A stretch of 64,000 nt of DNA from Synechococcus sp. ROS8604 (lineage in GTDB: Bacteria; Cyanobacteriota; Cyanobacteriia; PCC-6307; Cyanobiaceae), in the NCBI RefSeq assembly GCF_014279655.1, contig NZ_CP047946.1, positions 2,542,001 to 2,606,000 on the forward strand. Reading direction: 5' to 3'. Every line of letters begins with the position of its first letter. The first letter of the stretch is position 1. Of this stretch, positions 1-9,259 are shown in pieces. Made by a program: the position numbers and the translations under genes. The notes under the pieces are model-generated. The model did not search any database and was not told where the DNA came from. It saw only the letters and a program-made list of their open reading frames with translations.

Positions 1-828
1 CCATTCAGTTTTGCAACTGAGGCATCCGTCGATCTAGCCGATGACGACGAAATGATGCGAATGATGCACGAAGCTCGTTTTGAAAGCGTGTTCCTTGGCA
101 TTGAAACCCCCGATGAAGCCAGCCTAGAAACCGCGAGAAAAGTTCAAAACACTCGCAATCCACTTGATGCCGCTGTTGACCGCATTACGGCCAATGGCAT
201 TCGGGTGATGGCTGGATTCATCATTGGTTTCGACGGAGAAAAAGATGGTGCTGGCTTACGTATCGTTGATTTCGTAACCCGTACAGGAATTCCTGCAGCC
301 ATGATGGGAATGCTGCAAGCCCTTCCCAACACAGCCCTATGGCATCGTCTTGAAAAAGAAGGTCGCTTGATTCAAGACGAATCGGCTGCCAAGGGTGTTA
401 ACCAAACGAATTTGCTTAATTTTAAACCAACCCGACCCATTCGTGACATTGCCAACGAATATGTCGAAGCATTTTGCACGCTTTACGAACCCAATGCCTA
501 CATGGATCGGGTTTATTCCTACTACTTAAAAATGGGAGCGCCACGCTGGAAAGGAACCAGCAAGTTGCCTACCTGGACTGATATCAAAGCACTATCGATC
601 GTGATCTGGCGTCAAGGCCTAAAACGCGATACTCGCGGGCGCTTTTGGCGCTATCTGTTTGGAATGGCTCGCCAGAATCCAGCCATGCTTGAGCAGTTCA
701 TCGTTGTCCTTGCACACAACGAACATTTCATGGAGTACAGAGCAATTGTGCAACAGGAAATCCGTGAGCAGCTGGAATCATTGCCACCAGAAGAACCCAG
801 CAACTCTCGCGAGCTTCAGCCTGTTTGA
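1..828 (+). CDS. B12-binding-type radical SAM protein, C-terminal part (5' truncated)
   Basis: The reading frame is open from base 1 and ends at TGA 826-828, so the N-terminal part, with any cobalamin-binding domain and the CxxxCxxC cluster motif, lies outside the window. The visible part starts in the late TIM barrel (STEASVDLAD-like strand, then FLGIETPDEASL and the GFIIGFDGE segment) and continues into a helical tail of the type called DUF4070. Proteins of this build include hopanoid methylases and many uncharacterised cyanobacterial Fe-S enzymes. The substrate cannot be told from this fragment. It converges with the DUF4346 gene, with only four bases between the stops. Confidence 0.85.
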   Translation, partial: PFSFATEASVDLADDDEMMRMMHEARFESVFLGIETPDEASLETARKVQNTRNPLDAAVDRITANGIRVMAGFIIGFDGEKDGAGLRIVDFVTRTGIPAAMMGMLQALPNTALWHRLEKEGRLIQDESAAKGVNQTNLLNFKPTRPIRDIANEYVEAFCTLYEPNAYMDRVYSYYLKMGAPRWKGTSKLPTWTDIKALSIVIWRQGLKRDTRGRFWRYLFGMARQNPAMLEQFIVVLAHNEHFMEYRAIVQQEIREQLESLPPEEPSNSRELQPV

Positions 829-832
829 GGGA

Positions 833-1231
833 TTAATCCTGAACGTAAGGACTTCCTTCGCGCAAACACTGTTCTGCCTTCTGAAGTTCCCGACCCAAAT
901 ACATCGCATGATCCAAACGGCTTAGGGGATGGTTTCCGTCCCCTTCGCACAAGGCAATCCCCAATTCTTTTGCCGTACGCCCACGCAACACGGCCGTGGG
1001 CGTTCTAGGACCACCCTTCCGGCAAGCAATCACTTCCCCGGAATCTGGATCCCGCGCAAGGCCTTGCTCATCAATCGTGTTGCCGTAGTGCTCAACAACC
1101 AATTCAGCGGCAGCAACATCCACGCGAATCAAGAAATAACCCAACGGATCTAAGGCTATAAATCGCTGCGACAACTGATCATCCAGCTGAGCACAGGCGT
1201 TGAGGTCTATGGCACTGTTGGTCTGGTTCAA
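833..1231 (-). CDS. DUF4346 family protein
   Basis: A 132-residue soluble protein matching the small cyanobacterial DUF4346 family as I remember it: a YFLIRVD strand, an EHYGNTIDE segment, a GRTAKELGIAL stretch and a C-terminal SRLDHAMYLGREL helix. No signal peptide or membrane segment is visible. Its function is unknown to me. It lies 24 bases downstream of the acetyltransferase gene on the same strand, so the two may be cotranscribed. Confidence 0.75.
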   Translation of the reverse strand: MNQTNSAIDLNACAQLDDQLSQRFIALDPLGYFLIRVDVAAAELVVEHYGNTIDEQGLARDPDSGEVIACRKGGPRTPTAVLRGRTAKELGIALCEGDGNHPLSRLDHAMYLGRELQKAEQCLREGSPYVQD

Positions 1232-1255
1232 TCTGGCTGCAAGGCTCTTCTCAAC

Positions 1256-2437
1256 TTACAGAGCAAGGGATGGCGTCTCTTTTCGAAAAGGGAGCTCAGC
1301 ATTGATCGCCTCAATCTCCTCGAGCATCAGTGGATTGACCTTGCCGAGCCAGCCACGAATCAATCCTTCCATCTGGGGCTCATACCAGCGATGGAGGCTG
1401 GTATGAGGTCGAGCCACAAACCCACGCCGACGTTTGTGGCTCCCCCCTGCTCCTGGATCAAAACTCTTCAGTCCCTGCTTCAAAGCCCACTCAATCGGAG
1501 CGTAATAGCAAACCTCAAAATGCAAACAATCAATCTCTTCATGGCTCCCCCAGTACCGCCCCCAGAGCGATGCATCGTCATGCACGCAAAGTGACATAGC
1601 CACTGGCTCATGGGGGTTGCCACGATGCGCACTAAAGAGAACAATCCGCTCACGCAATGCATTCGTAGCCAAGGCATCGAAAAACGATGCTTCGAGATAC
1701 TTGCTACCCCACATCCCCCAACGAGCACAGTGCTGTTCATAAAATTGATGCATGCATTGCATCAATGAAGGATCGAGATCCTCACCACAAAGGGGGGTAA
1801 TCTCGATGCCTGCTGCACGAACCGCCTTCCGCTCTCGTTTGATATTACGGCGCTGATTGGCATTAAACCCTGCCAAATAGTCGTCAAAATTGGCCTGCCC
1901 ATCTGATGTCCAGAGACTCTGCTGATTCAACCAAGCAGCACAACCTGCAGCTTCTGCTAAAGGACGCCAGAGCGGATCAACGTAGAGAAAATTACAGCTG
2001 AGGATGCCATTATTACGAGCAAAGGTATCAATCAACTCCAGCATGAGTTGGGTCAATGCCGCAGGATCTTCATCTGCAGCTATGTGGAAGCGATAGCCCT
2101 GTACCGGGCTGACGGGGCTCATCCCAATCAACTTTGGGTAATAACGAAGACCAAGGTCGCCAGCGAGCCGAGCGAACGCTTGATCAAACACAAACTCCCC
2201 ATAACTGTGACCCTTGAGATAGAGCGGAGCGACCGCACAAAGATGCTCCTCTCCGCGCCACAGGGATAGGTGCAGTGGCTGCCATCCCTGATCGGGCGCC
2301 ACGCTCCCAGAATCTTCAAGGGCCGCCAGCCAATTCCAGCGATAGAAGGGAATGACCTCAGGACCAAGCAGCTGTTCCCACTGCTGTTCGGGTATCTCCC
2401 GAATCGAGCGATGCCAACAAGCCTTCAGGGATGCCAT
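1256..2437 (-). CDS. FemAB-like GNAT-fold N-acetyltransferase
   Basis: About 393 residues. The ATG at 2437 (MASLKACWHRS) is preferred over the longer frame reaching 2569 because that extension is low in family character and would overlap the divergent gene starting at 2529. Landmarks are EVIPFYRWNWLAALEDSG near the N-terminus, the basic NQRRNIKRERKA segment in mid-protein, and RYWGSHEEIDCLHFEVCYY followed by FDPGAGGSHKRRRGF near the C-terminus. These fit the DUF482/FemAB-like family of the acyl-CoA N-acyltransferase fold. The acceptor substrate is unknown. Confidence 0.85.
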   Translation of the reverse strand: MASLKACWHRSIREIPEQQWEQLLGPEVIPFYRWNWLAALEDSGSVAPDQGWQPLHLSLWRGEEHLCAVAPLYLKGHSYGEFVFDQAFARLAGDLGLRYYPKLIGMSPVSPVQGYRFHIAADEDPAALTQLMLELIDTFARNNGILSCNFLYVDPLWRPLAEAAGCAAWLNQQSLWTSDGQANFDDYLAGFNANQRRNIKRERKAVRAAGIEITPLCGEDLDPSLMQCMHQFYEQHCARWGMWGSKYLEASFFDALATNALRERIVLFSAHRGNPHEPVAMSLCVHDDASLWGRYWGSHEEIDCLHFEVCYYAPIEWALKQGLKSFDPGAGGSHKRRRGFVARPHTSLHRWYEPQMEGLIRGWLGKVNPLMLEEIEAINAELPFRKETPSLAL

Positions 2438-2528
2438 GACCGGCGAAGACAGCGGCGAAGAAGAAGACCCTAACCAGTGAGAGCCAATGGAGTCACACTG
2501 AACGCAAGCCAGTTTTTGCCAACCTGCT

Positions 2529-2972
2529 GTGAACCGTGCGACGCCAGGAAAACAGCAGGTGGTGTTCACGCTCTTGGCGCTCAGCTTGATGCTGAGCGGA
2601 AGTGCCGTCCAAGCAGGGCTACTGCAGCCATTGCTGCAAATGATGCGTCCAAAACTAGAGAGCCAGCTGGCTGATCAATGTCAGCAACTCGCGAAACAAG
2701 CCCTTAAAGAGGCTGAACTCAACCTTGAACCATTCAGCCGCATGGGAGAGCAGTCGTGTCAGGCGCTAGCCAAGCCCGTCAGTGAATGCCTGATCCGTGA
2801 AACCAGTCGCGCTGGCAGAGAGTTGGGTGTGATCAGCGAACTCTTGTCAGGGCGAATTGGAGATGACGCCGAAGTGGTGATCAAACGCTGCCTGGCGTCG
2901 CTGCTGGGACTCCAGGCAACGGACCTAGAGAAGGTCCCGCTCAGCGAGCTTTTTCAGCGGCTGCGTCCATAA
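2529..2972 (+). CDS. Secreted conserved hypothetical protein
   Basis: A 147-residue protein from a GTG start. Residues 1-29 look like a Sec signal peptide: basic start, hydrophobic VFTLLALSLMLSG core, and an AVQA-type cleavage site. The mature part is helical with two cysteine-containing segments (DQCQQLAKQAL and EQSCQALAKPVSEC), which may form disulfides in the periplasm or lumen. I recognise no domain. Its 3' end overlaps the convergent RibD-like gene by 19 bases. Confidence 0.65.
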   Translation: MNRATPGKQQVVFTLLALSLMLSGSAVQAGLLQPLLQMMRPKLESQLADQCQQLAKQALKEAELNLEPFSRMGEQSCQALAKPVSECLIRETSRAGRELGVISELLSGRIGDDAEVVIKRCLASLLGLQATDLEKVPLSELFQRLRP

Positions 2973-3610
2973 CGAACCAACAGCTCATTTCCGCTCAGTC
3001 GATCGGCCGATAACAGCGTCCAAGCATCGGGCTGCGATAAAGCCAATGGCATGGTGCATCCTTCATACGGAATCCAGCTGAACCGACCTCCCAGCAGGCA
3101 TGGGCTCAGAGTCAGCTGCAGCTCATCCACTTGATCGGCTTCCAGAAGGGATGAACAGAGGCCCGCTCCTCCAAGAAGAACGAGGCGATGAAAGCCCAAT
3201 GCCGCAAGCTCCACCAGGGTGGTCTCCCAGGATGGTTGCAAGCGATGAATGGCAGAGAAACCATCCACGGAGATCCGATCTGGGGTCAAGAGCTGACGCT
3301 CAAGCGCTTGTTGAAAAAAAGGCCACTCCAGACCAAAGTCTGGACGGCGACTCACCACCAGCGCCGTTGGCTGTAACGGCCTGCCCTCTTGCTTGCGCTG
3401 CGCCAGAAGCTGTGGTTCATGAATCAAACAGGTGCAGCGATGGGCCCGCAGCGTTCCTGCACCGATCAGAACCGCATCGGCCCAAGCCAAAGCCTGTTCA
3501 AGGACGTGCCGATCGCCAGCACCGCCGAGCTGAGCAGCCCCTCCAGACGCAGGAGCAAGCCGCCCATCCAAACTGACGGCTAGCACCAGACGAACCGATG
3601 GTCGCTGCAC
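2954..3610 (-). CDS. RibD C-terminal-like reductase
   Basis: A 218-residue protein from a GTG start (VQRPSVRLVLAVSLDGRLAP). It resembles the dihydrofolate reductase-fold reductase half of RibD: the SLDGRLA opening, the VLIGAGTLRAH segment, and an LGGAGLCSSLL nucleotide-binding turn near residues 150-160. The deaminase half of RibD is absent, so this is a stand-alone pyrimidine or pterin reductase candidate. It lies just downstream of the PTPS gene on the same strand, which suggests pterin, folate or flavin metabolism, but the substrate is inferred only. Confidence 0.8.
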   Translation of the reverse strand: MQRPSVRLVLAVSLDGRLAPASGGAAQLGGAGDRHVLEQALAWADAVLIGAGTLRAHRCTCLIHEPQLLAQRKQEGRPLQPTALVVSRRPDFGLEWPFFQQALERQLLTPDRISVDGFSAIHRLQPSWETTLVELAALGFHRLVLLGGAGLCSSLLEADQVDELQLTLSPCLLGGRFSWIPYEGCTMPLALSQPDAWTLLSADRLSGNELLVRYGRSR

Positions 3611-3637
3611 GTGGAAACAGCCTCAGTTGAAACAGCC

Positions 3638-4558
3638 CTAGCCGTTAACGGCAGAATGCATTGCTTCGGGCATCGCATTGAGTGCAGGAGCTTCGGCGTA
3701 CACCTCTGCAGCGTTGTTGGGGCTTTCCTGAAGCCGCACCTTGTGCAACTGAGCACCAATAGCGCGAACGGGGGTGCTCAGTCGATCAACGATATGCAGG
3801 GCAATGTTTTCAGCCGTCGGAACACAATCGGCGAAATGGGCGACGTCCTTATTGAGGAAGGTGTGATCGAAAGGCTCCACCACGAGGTCGCTGACGAGAC
3901 GTTGAAGCGCCGCTAGGTCGCAGACCATCCCCGTGCGGGGGTCAATGCTTCCGCGCACCGTGACATCCACCAAGTAGTTGTGGCCGTGGCCATGGGGACG
4001 GGCACATTTGCCGTAAATCTGCTCGTTCTCCTCTTGGCTCAACTCTGGTCTTGCCAGACGGTGCGCAGCAGCGAAATGAGTGCGGATAGTGAGATAGGCG
4101 TCCATGGTTTGTCCGAGATAGTCGGCCCACAGGCCTGATGATTCATAAAGGCGCAGCGCCACAAGCGGCAGCTGATTGGCCAACCGAGACCAGATGATCC
4201 GAACCAAAGCTTCGGTGGTTGGCAGGCAACCCTCCGGATTGGTCACATCGAATTCTGGCCAAGCCTCATTGAGGAAGCGAAAATCGAGTTGTTCGGTGAC
4301 TTCCGAACGAATCGCATGCTTCACATCAGAGAGGTTCAGCACCATGCCATTGGCGTCAAGGCCACCGGCCATGGACACAATGAGTTCGTAATTGTGTCCA
4401 TGGCCAGGGGCAATCGCACAGGATCCAAAACGGGCTGCGTTGTCGTCAGCACTTAATTCCGGCAACCAATAACGGTGGCTGGAGCTAAAACAGGCTCGGC
4501 GGGTGATGACACAGCCACGACCTTGGCCGTGCGGTGCCGTCGTGATGGCATCAGTCAT
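3638..4558 (-). CDS. 6-pyruvoyl/6-carboxy-tetrahydropterin synthase, two-domain
   Basis: 306 residues containing two complete PTPS modules. The first (about residues 15-140) has FSSSHRYWLPEL, a GSCAIAPGHGHN block and a PTTEALVRIIW helix. The second (about 155-290) has FAAAHRLARPEL, a GKCARPHGHGHN block and PTAENIALHIV. Each half keeps the catalytic cysteine, the HGHN zinc ligands and a later Asp/His (LDFRFLN, FDHTFLN). Single-domain members are about 120-150 residues, so this is a fused tandem duplicate. Members act on dihydroneopterin triphosphate for queuosine or pterin synthesis. Which product applies here is unclear. Confidence 0.88.
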   Translation of the reverse strand: MTDAITTAPHGQGRGCVITRRACFSSSHRYWLPELSADDNAARFGSCAIAPGHGHNYELIVSMAGGLDANGMVLNLSDVKHAIRSEVTEQLDFRFLNEAWPEFDVTNPEGCLPTTEALVRIIWSRLANQLPLVALRLYESSGLWADYLGQTMDAYLTIRTHFAAAHRLARPELSQEENEQIYGKCARPHGHGHNYLVDVTVRGSIDPRTGMVCDLAALQRLVSDLVVEPFDHTFLNKDVAHFADCVPTAENIALHIVDRLSTPVRAIGAQLHKVRLQESPNNAAEVYAEAPALNAMPEAMHSAVNG

Positions 4559-4610
4559 GACGTGGTCTGACCAGCGATCATCCTAGTGAGTTCTCCCACC
4601 TGCCGAACCG

Positions 4611-5225
4611 ATGGCTGACGGCGCGACGACGACACCCCATCCTTTGAAAGCCCGTTTGGGCGGCCGGAACCTCTACCTGATCGGAATGATGGGGAGTGGT
4701 AAAAGCAGCACGGGGCGCCCCCTAGCCCAACGCCTGGGCTACGGCTTCGTTGACGCCGACGGCGTCGTGGAAGCGCTGGCTGGCCGCCCGATCCCCCAAA
4801 TCTTTGAGACAGAGGGAGAGCCAGGCTTCCGAGCACTCGAAAGTCAGGTCCTGCAAGCCATTGGCGAACGCCATTCGCTCGTGGTTGCGACCGGTGGTGG
4901 TGTGATCACGCAGCCAGAAAACTGGGGCGTTCTGCATCAAGGGATCGTGATCTGGCTTGCCCCTGAACGGGACCAACTCCTGGCGCGTCTCCTCGCAGAT
5001 CCAGGAGCCAGGCCTCTGCTTCAAAATCAAAATCCTGAAGCGGCTTTAGACGCGCTCCTGGAAGCTCGTACCCCTCTTTACGCCGAGGCCGATCTGCGGA
5101 TCACGGTGGGCGACGAGACGGTCAACGCTGTGACAGATCGAATCCTTGAGGCCGTCCCTGGCATTCTCAAACCCCATGAACTCATGTTCCAGGCTCCAGG
5201 CGCACGGCAAACCACTGAAGATTGA
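4611..5225 (+). CDS. aroK: Shikimate kinase
   Basis: A 204-residue cytosolic enzyme that phosphorylates shikimate with ATP on the route to chorismate. The P-loop GMMGSGKSS lies at residues 25-33 with Lys31. [11 protein letters not shown] carries the shikimate-binding acidic pair, FRALESQVL follows, and VATGGGVI is the GGG substrate motif. The lid region holds [11 protein letters not shown]. The ATG at 4611 gives a short N-terminal extension before the conserved strand. The last 44 bases overlap the convergent CRR7 gene. Confidence 0.95.
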   Translation: MADGATTTPHPLKARLGGRNLYLIGMMGSGKSSTGRPLAQRLGYGFVDADGVVEALAGRPIPQIFETEGEPGFRALESQVLQAIGERHSLVVATGGGVITQPENWGVLHQGIVIWLAPERDQLLARLLADPGARPLLQNQNPEAALDALLEARTPLYAEADLRITVGDETVNAVTDRILEAVPGILKPHELMFQAPGARQTTED

Positions 5226-5442
5226 ACCCTGGAGCCAGCTCGAGATCGCAGGCTGTGTCCAAGAGCCTTTCTGCGGCGGCAGATGACGATCCAAACGCAC
5301 GCAAATCACTTGGTAGCACTGACATATTGTCCAGCTGATCCGTCAGCCATGTCAGGGTGTCATCGGAACTGAGCAGTCGTTCTGGCTTGCCCGGCTCAAG
5401 CACCACATAGTGATCACAAGCACGGATGAGGGGATCGGACAT
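5182..5442 (-). CDS. CRR7-family protein (NDH-1 related)
   Basis: 86 residues from the ATG at 5442. The hallmarks I recall for the Chlororespiratory Reduction 7 family are present: MSDPL at the start, [26 protein letters not shown] and the C-terminal [11 protein letters not shown]. In plants CRR7 is needed to assemble the chloroplast NDH complex; the cyanobacterial role is assumed to be similar. Four NDH-1 subunit genes (ndhO, ndhM, ndhF1, ndhD1) lie elsewhere in this window. The start codon overlaps that of the divergent gene at 5441 within one CATG. Confidence 0.8.
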   Translation of the reverse strand: MSDPLIRACDHYVVLEPGKPERLLSSDDTLTWLTDQLDNMSVLPSDLRAFGSSSAAAERLLDTACDLELAPGFNLQWFAVRLEPGT

Positions 5443-6229
5443 GACGCGGCCACTGCTGGCACTGATCATGGCCGTGCTTCTTCTCGCTGGACCAGCAACA
5501 CCAGCCTTAGCGGACAACACAGAACACCATCAGCAGCTCGAAGCACGCCTCAAGGATTGGCCAGCCTGGTCGGATCCTGCTCCTCTGCCGCGGCCACGCG
5601 CCAACCAGGACCTGGTGTATCCGGATTGGTTTGCAGGGCTTTGGGAGGTGGAAAGCCTGGATCTTTTGGCGAACGGCACGGTGGACGAAACATTGCCCCC
5701 CTTGCAGCATCTGGCCCAGTTTCAGCTCAATCCGCAGAACGAGGTGGTGGGGAATCGACCGTTTAATGCCAGAGCGATTGGTCAGGCGCTCTTAGGCGAG
5801 CAACTGATCAGCGTGGAGCAAGCCCCTCAGCAAGTGAACCGTCAGCTCGCTCGACTCAGCGACGATCGCCTGCTGGAAACGACGGTGATCGGCAGGGAAC
5901 AAACATCGATCAACGCCGCAACCTTTCTGAGTGATGAGCTTGTTCTCCAGGTGATGCATGGGGCAAGGGCCCCAAGACTCAGCAGAATTGAAACCCTCAG
6001 TCGCTATCGGCCATGCCCAAACGAGCCAGGCGCTGAAATTATCAGTCGAATCTGCGGGGAGCAATGGCAACAGACCTATCAAGCTCCAGGGGAAACCAGC
6101 GAATCGTTTGTGCAACGACCAAGCCGTTACAAGCTCACGCTCACACGGCTGCAGGATCCTGCTGAAGCAGGCGAGCATCCAGCCGATCGCGCCACTCAAA
6201 CAACGGCTGAAGGCGGGGATGATCACTGA
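5441..6229 (+). CDS. DUF6816-like exported protein
   Basis: 262 residues from the ATG at 5441, chosen because [19 protein letters not shown] ending in PALA makes a good signal peptide and a GAGGGG purine run lies about 6 bases upstream. An ATG 15 bases earlier is possible. The mature part has DLVYPDWFAGLWEVES, a lipocalin-like opening strand, and later RIETLSRYRPCP and ISRICGEQWQQTY. I associate this with the cyanobacterial and plastid DUF6816 group. No function is known to me. Its last 89 bases overlap the convergent GST gene. Confidence 0.7.
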   Translation: MTRPLLALIMAVLLLAGPATPALADNTEHHQQLEARLKDWPAWSDPAPLPRPRANQDLVYPDWFAGLWEVESLDLLANGTVDETLPPLQHLAQFQLNPQNEVVGNRPFNARAIGQALLGEQLISVEQAPQQVNRQLARLSDDRLLETTVIGREQTSINAATFLSDELVLQVMHGARAPRLSRIETLSRYRPCPNEPGAEIISRICGEQWQQTYQAPGETSESFVQRPSRYKLTLTRLQDPAEAGEHPADRATQTTAEGGDDH

Positions 6230-6866
6230 GACCAGCGACCCCACGGCCAGCCAATTGGGGGCCTGATGAAGCGGGGAAGCGCAACAGGGATAGCTGCGCC
6301 GCTACGGCCAAATCAGCCAGGCTGAGGGACTCGCCAACCAAGACGCTGTCCGCCGTGAGTCCATCCGCAATCGCAATCAAGTTGTTGAGCATGGCGGAAC
6401 GCTCCTCCTGGCCAAACAGCTCATTCATCCCACTGAGCCAACCCGTGGGAACGCCGGTCATCACCTGCCGAATCGGGCCCGGTACGTCATCGGGCAAAAG
6501 GGCCGCACGCAAATCTGGGTCATCCACAGCAGCCTGAAGCAGAGCCGCGCGGACGGATCCAGCCAAGGTTGTATCGGCCCAATCTTCGATCAAATGAACC
6601 TGGGCCACAGCGCGGCGATCCTTCGGGAAGAAGGGCGGTTCGGGCTGAAGCTCCTCCAAATAACGACAAATCGCGCTGGAATCTGCCACCACCGTGTCGC
6701 CATCCACGAGCACCGGAACTTGCCTTTGCCCTGACAAACGGAACACGGCTAATTGACCGATTCCAGGCGTAACTTCCACTTCTCGAAAGCTCAAACCTTT
6801 GGCGTGCAACGCCATCCGCACCTTGAGGCAGAAGGCGGAGTGACGGAATTGATGCAGCTCCAACAT
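6141..6866 (-). CDS. Glutathione S-transferase family protein
   Basis: 241 residues. The thioredoxin-like N-terminal half has MLELHQFRHSAFCLKVRMAL with Ser/Cys at the active-site position, the cis-proline turn QVPVLVDG, and VADSSAICRYLEE, which holds the glutathione-binding Ser. The helical C-terminal domain includes LSLADLAVAAQLSLLRF. This is the cytosolic GST fold, but the substrate cannot be named. Its start is close to that of the DUF751 gene on the other strand, so the two probably share a divergent promoter region of about 58 bases. Confidence 0.85.
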   Translation of the reverse strand: MLELHQFRHSAFCLKVRMALHAKGLSFREVEVTPGIGQLAVFRLSGQRQVPVLVDGDTVVADSSAICRYLEELQPEPPFFPKDRRAVAQVHLIEDWADTTLAGSVRAALLQAAVDDPDLRAALLPDDVPGPIRQVMTGVPTGWLSGMNELFGQEERSAMLNNLIAIADGLTADSVLVGESLSLADLAVAAQLSLLRFPASSGPQLAGRGVAGLSDHPRLQPLFEWRDRLDARLLQQDPAAV

Positions 6867-6924
6867 GACCGTCTTTGCCCTATGCCGGCACAGTAGCTAT
6901 CAGATTGATTTTCCTGCCAGGACC

Positions 6925-7134
6925 ATGCGCGAGTTTTTCGTCAATGTGACGCGTTACCCGCGCTACCTCATTGCCTTCAGCCTTGGAGTCCTCAACTCCG
7001 TTGCAGAGCCTTTAGCGAAGCGGCGCAGCAATCCCGTCACGGCAGTGGCTCTGATCGGGGCCTTGATCAGTGGCTTCATCACCCTTGGGCTGGTGCTCCG
7101 TGCCATGGTGACCTCAACAGCACCACTGAGCTGA
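6925..7134 (+). CDS. DUF751 family small membrane protein
   Basis: 69 residues from the ATG at 6925. [18 protein letters not shown] and the later [16 protein letters not shown] match the DUF751 pattern of cyanobacteria and plastids. Two hydrophobic stretches (about residues 15-30 and 40-62) suggest one or two membrane helices. A longer frame from 6865 adds an unlikely N-terminus. The gene ends two bases before rbfA and probably forms an operon with it. Confidence 0.8.
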   Translation: MREFFVNVTRYPRYLIAFSLGVLNSVAEPLAKRRSNPVTAVALIGALISGFITLGLVLRAMVTSTAPLS

Positions 7135-7136
7135 CG

Positions 7137-7541
7137 ATGGCCCAGGGACGTCGAGTTGAACGGGTTGCCGCCTTAATCCGCAAGGAAACCAGCGAGCTGC
7201 TGATCAATGGGATCCGTGACGAACGGGTCCATCAAGGCATGGTCAGCATCACCGAGGTGGAGGTCAGCGGAGACCTCCAACATTGTCGAATTTTCGTGAG
7301 TGTCTTCGGCGAACAGGCGCAAAAAGACGAAGTCATGGATGGACTAGAGGCCGCTCGAGGATTCCTTCGTGGGGAGCTTGGCCGTCGTCTGCAAATGCGC
7401 CGCGCCCCTGAGATCGTGTTCAAACTCGATCTTGGAATTGAGAAAGGCACCAGCGTGCTCCATTTGCTTGGGGAACTCGAACGGGAGCGGGATGAACGAG
7501 GAGATGTTCCAGAAGGAACCGAACTCCCGGAGAGTCCATGA
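7137..7541 (+). CDS. rbfA: Ribosome-binding factor A
   Basis: 134 residues with the KH-like fold of Rbf[19 protein letters not shown] at the start, a strand pair around [21 protein letters not shown], then [21 protein letters not shown]. RbfA binds the 30S subunit and helps 16S rRNA 5'-end maturation and cold adaptation. Its TGA overlaps the ATG of the next gene (ATGA at 7538-7541), which implies translational coupling. Confidence 0.95.
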   Translation: MAQGRRVERVAALIRKETSELLINGIRDERVHQGMVSITEVEVSGDLQHCRIFVSVFGEQAQKDEVMDGLEAARGFLRGELGRRLQMRRAPEIVFKLDLGIEKGTSVLHLLGELERERDERGDVPEGTELPESP

Positions 7542-9235
7542 ATGCGGGTGAGCTCGGTCAGGGCGAGCTCCGAGAGGCCGTCGCCCGATTGTTGGTGGTG
7601 CGCGCCAGCGGTCATGCCACAGACAGGCAACGGCGATACCCACGCTGGGAGCTCAGCAATCACGAGCTGGAGCAGCTCCTAGGCGCTGGGGTCGGGGGCG
7701 TGATCCTGCTCGGTGGAACAGCCACAGAATTGCAACAGCGCTGCCGCACCTTTCAGCGCTGGGCTAGGCAACCCATCCTGTTGTGCGCCGACGTTGAAGA
7801 AGGCGTGGGCCAACGGTTTGAGGGAGCCAGCTGGCTCGTGCCGCCGATGGCGCTCGGACGGCTCCATCGCAGAGCTCCGAGACAGGCCGTAGAACTGGCT
7901 GAAAACTACGGACGTTGCTGCGGCAATCAGGCAAAACGCTGCGGGCTGAATTGGGTCCTGGCACCGGTTTGCGATGTCAACAACAACCCCGACAACCCGG
8001 TCATCAACGTGCGGGCATGGGGTGAAGATCCAAACACCGTGGGGGAGTTAACAGGAGCTTTTCAGCGTGGACTGGCGGCAACAGGCGTCTTGGGGTGCGC
8101 CAAGCATTTCCCTGGGCATGGCGACACCGCCAGCGATTCCCACCTGGAACTTCCTCTGCTGCAACACAGTCGCGAACGCTTAGAGAGCCTTGAACTTCAG
8201 CCGTTTCGCACCCTGATCCAGGCGGGAGTCAGCAGTGTGATGACCGCCCATCTTCTTATTCCGGCATTGGATGAACAGTGGCCGGCCACCCTCTCCACCA
8301 ACGTGCTCACCAGGCTGTTACGGGATGATCTTGGCTTCAAGGGCCTTGTGGTCACCGATGCCTTGGTGATGGAGGCCATCGCGGCTCGCTACGGAGCAGG
8401 CGAAGCCGCAGTGCTGGCATTCGCCGCAGGTGCTGACTTGATCTTGATGCCGGCCGATGCCGTGGCCGCCCTCGACGCTCTCTGCGATGCGCTGCTTTCC
8501 GGTCGCGTGCCCATGGCCCGTCTTCACGACTCGCTCAATCGCCGCCAGACGGCTTTGCAATCCATCCAGCTGCCGCTCGATTCGAGCGACAACGAGCACA
8601 CGATTGAAACAGCGGAGGAGAGAACGCTCAGCTTGGAGCTCGTCAAGCAGTCGCTGGAGATCGCCAGCCCTGCCTTCGCCAACGAGTTAACCCAGCCCAA
8701 GGAGTCAAGCCAGGCCAACCCCATCGAGGTCATCAACCTGATCCGGGTGGATGGTGTTCTTCCCTGCCCGGTGCTTCCTGCCAATGCACCTGCCATCCTT
8801 CTTCCCAAAGCCCTCGGCTTCCAATCCCTCGTCAGCCATCCCCTAGGCATTTCCCCGTGGGCGAATCCAGCGGATCCAGCAGCCCCGCTGGCGCTCGATC
8901 GCATCGGGGAAGGGCCTCTGCTCCTGCAATTATTTGTCCGAGGCAATCCGTTTCAAGCCAACCGCAGCGCTCAGGAGCCCTGGACTGATGCCATCAAACA
9001 GCTGATTGGCTTGAACCGACTTTTCGGCTTGGCGGTGTACGGAAGCCCCTACGTCTGGGAGGCACTGAGCGCCCTGCTGCCGAGATCCATTCCAGCGGCT
9101 TACAGCCCTGGGCAAATGCCTGACGCACAGCAAGAGTTGCTTCAACAGTTGCTTCAACAGTTGAAGCAACATCGCCTGAATCCGGATCCTGCTTCAGCGC
9201 CATCAACGTTTGCCATCAACGAATTCACCGACTGA
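7538..9235 (+). CDS. Glycoside hydrolase family 3, NagZ-like beta-N-acetylhexosaminidase
   Basis: 565 residues. The GH3 barrel spans about residues 15-340. It includes the NagZ-type active-site loop [14 protein letters not shown] (189-202), with its His/Asp acid-base pair, and the nucleophile strand [10 protein letters not shown] with Asp274. NagZ removes N-acetylglucosamine from muropeptides during wall recycling. The family is usually about 340 residues, so the C-terminal 200 residues form an extra domain of unknown role. The coding region near its end holds two 12-bp repeats encoding an LLQQLLQQL stretch. Confidence 0.88.
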   Translation: MNAGELGQGELREAVARLLVVRASGHATDRQRRYPRWELSNHELEQLLGAGVGGVILLGGTATELQQRCRTFQRWARQPILLCADVEEGVGQRFEGASWLVPPMALGRLHRRAPRQAVELAENYGRCCGNQAKRCGLNWVLAPVCDVNNNPDNPVINVRAWGEDPNTVGELTGAFQRGLAATGVLGCAKHFPGHGDTASDSHLELPLLQHSRERLESLELQPFRTLIQAGVSSVMTAHLLIPALDEQWPATLSTNVLTRLLRDDLGFKGLVVTDALVMEAIAARYGAGEAAVLAFAAGADLILMPADAVAALDALCDALLSGRVPMARLHDSLNRRQTALQSIQLPLDSSDNEHTIETAEERTLSLELVKQSLEIASPAFANELTQPKESSQANPIEVINLIRVDGVLPCPVLPANAPAILLPKALGFQSLVSHPLGISPWANPADPAAPLALDRIGEGPLLLQLFVRGNPFQANRSAQEPWTDAIKQLIGLNRLFGLAVYGSPYVWEALSALLPRSIPAAYSPGQMPDAQQELLQQLLQQLKQHRLNPDPASAPSTFAINEFTD

Positions 9236-9259
9236 ACGCGCCTAGCCTCTGCCCCAATT

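Noticed and set aside
3100-3576. A 158-codon plus-strand frame within the RibD-like gene
   Set aside because: It is antisense to a well-supported gene, Pro/Arg-rich, without a recognised domain.
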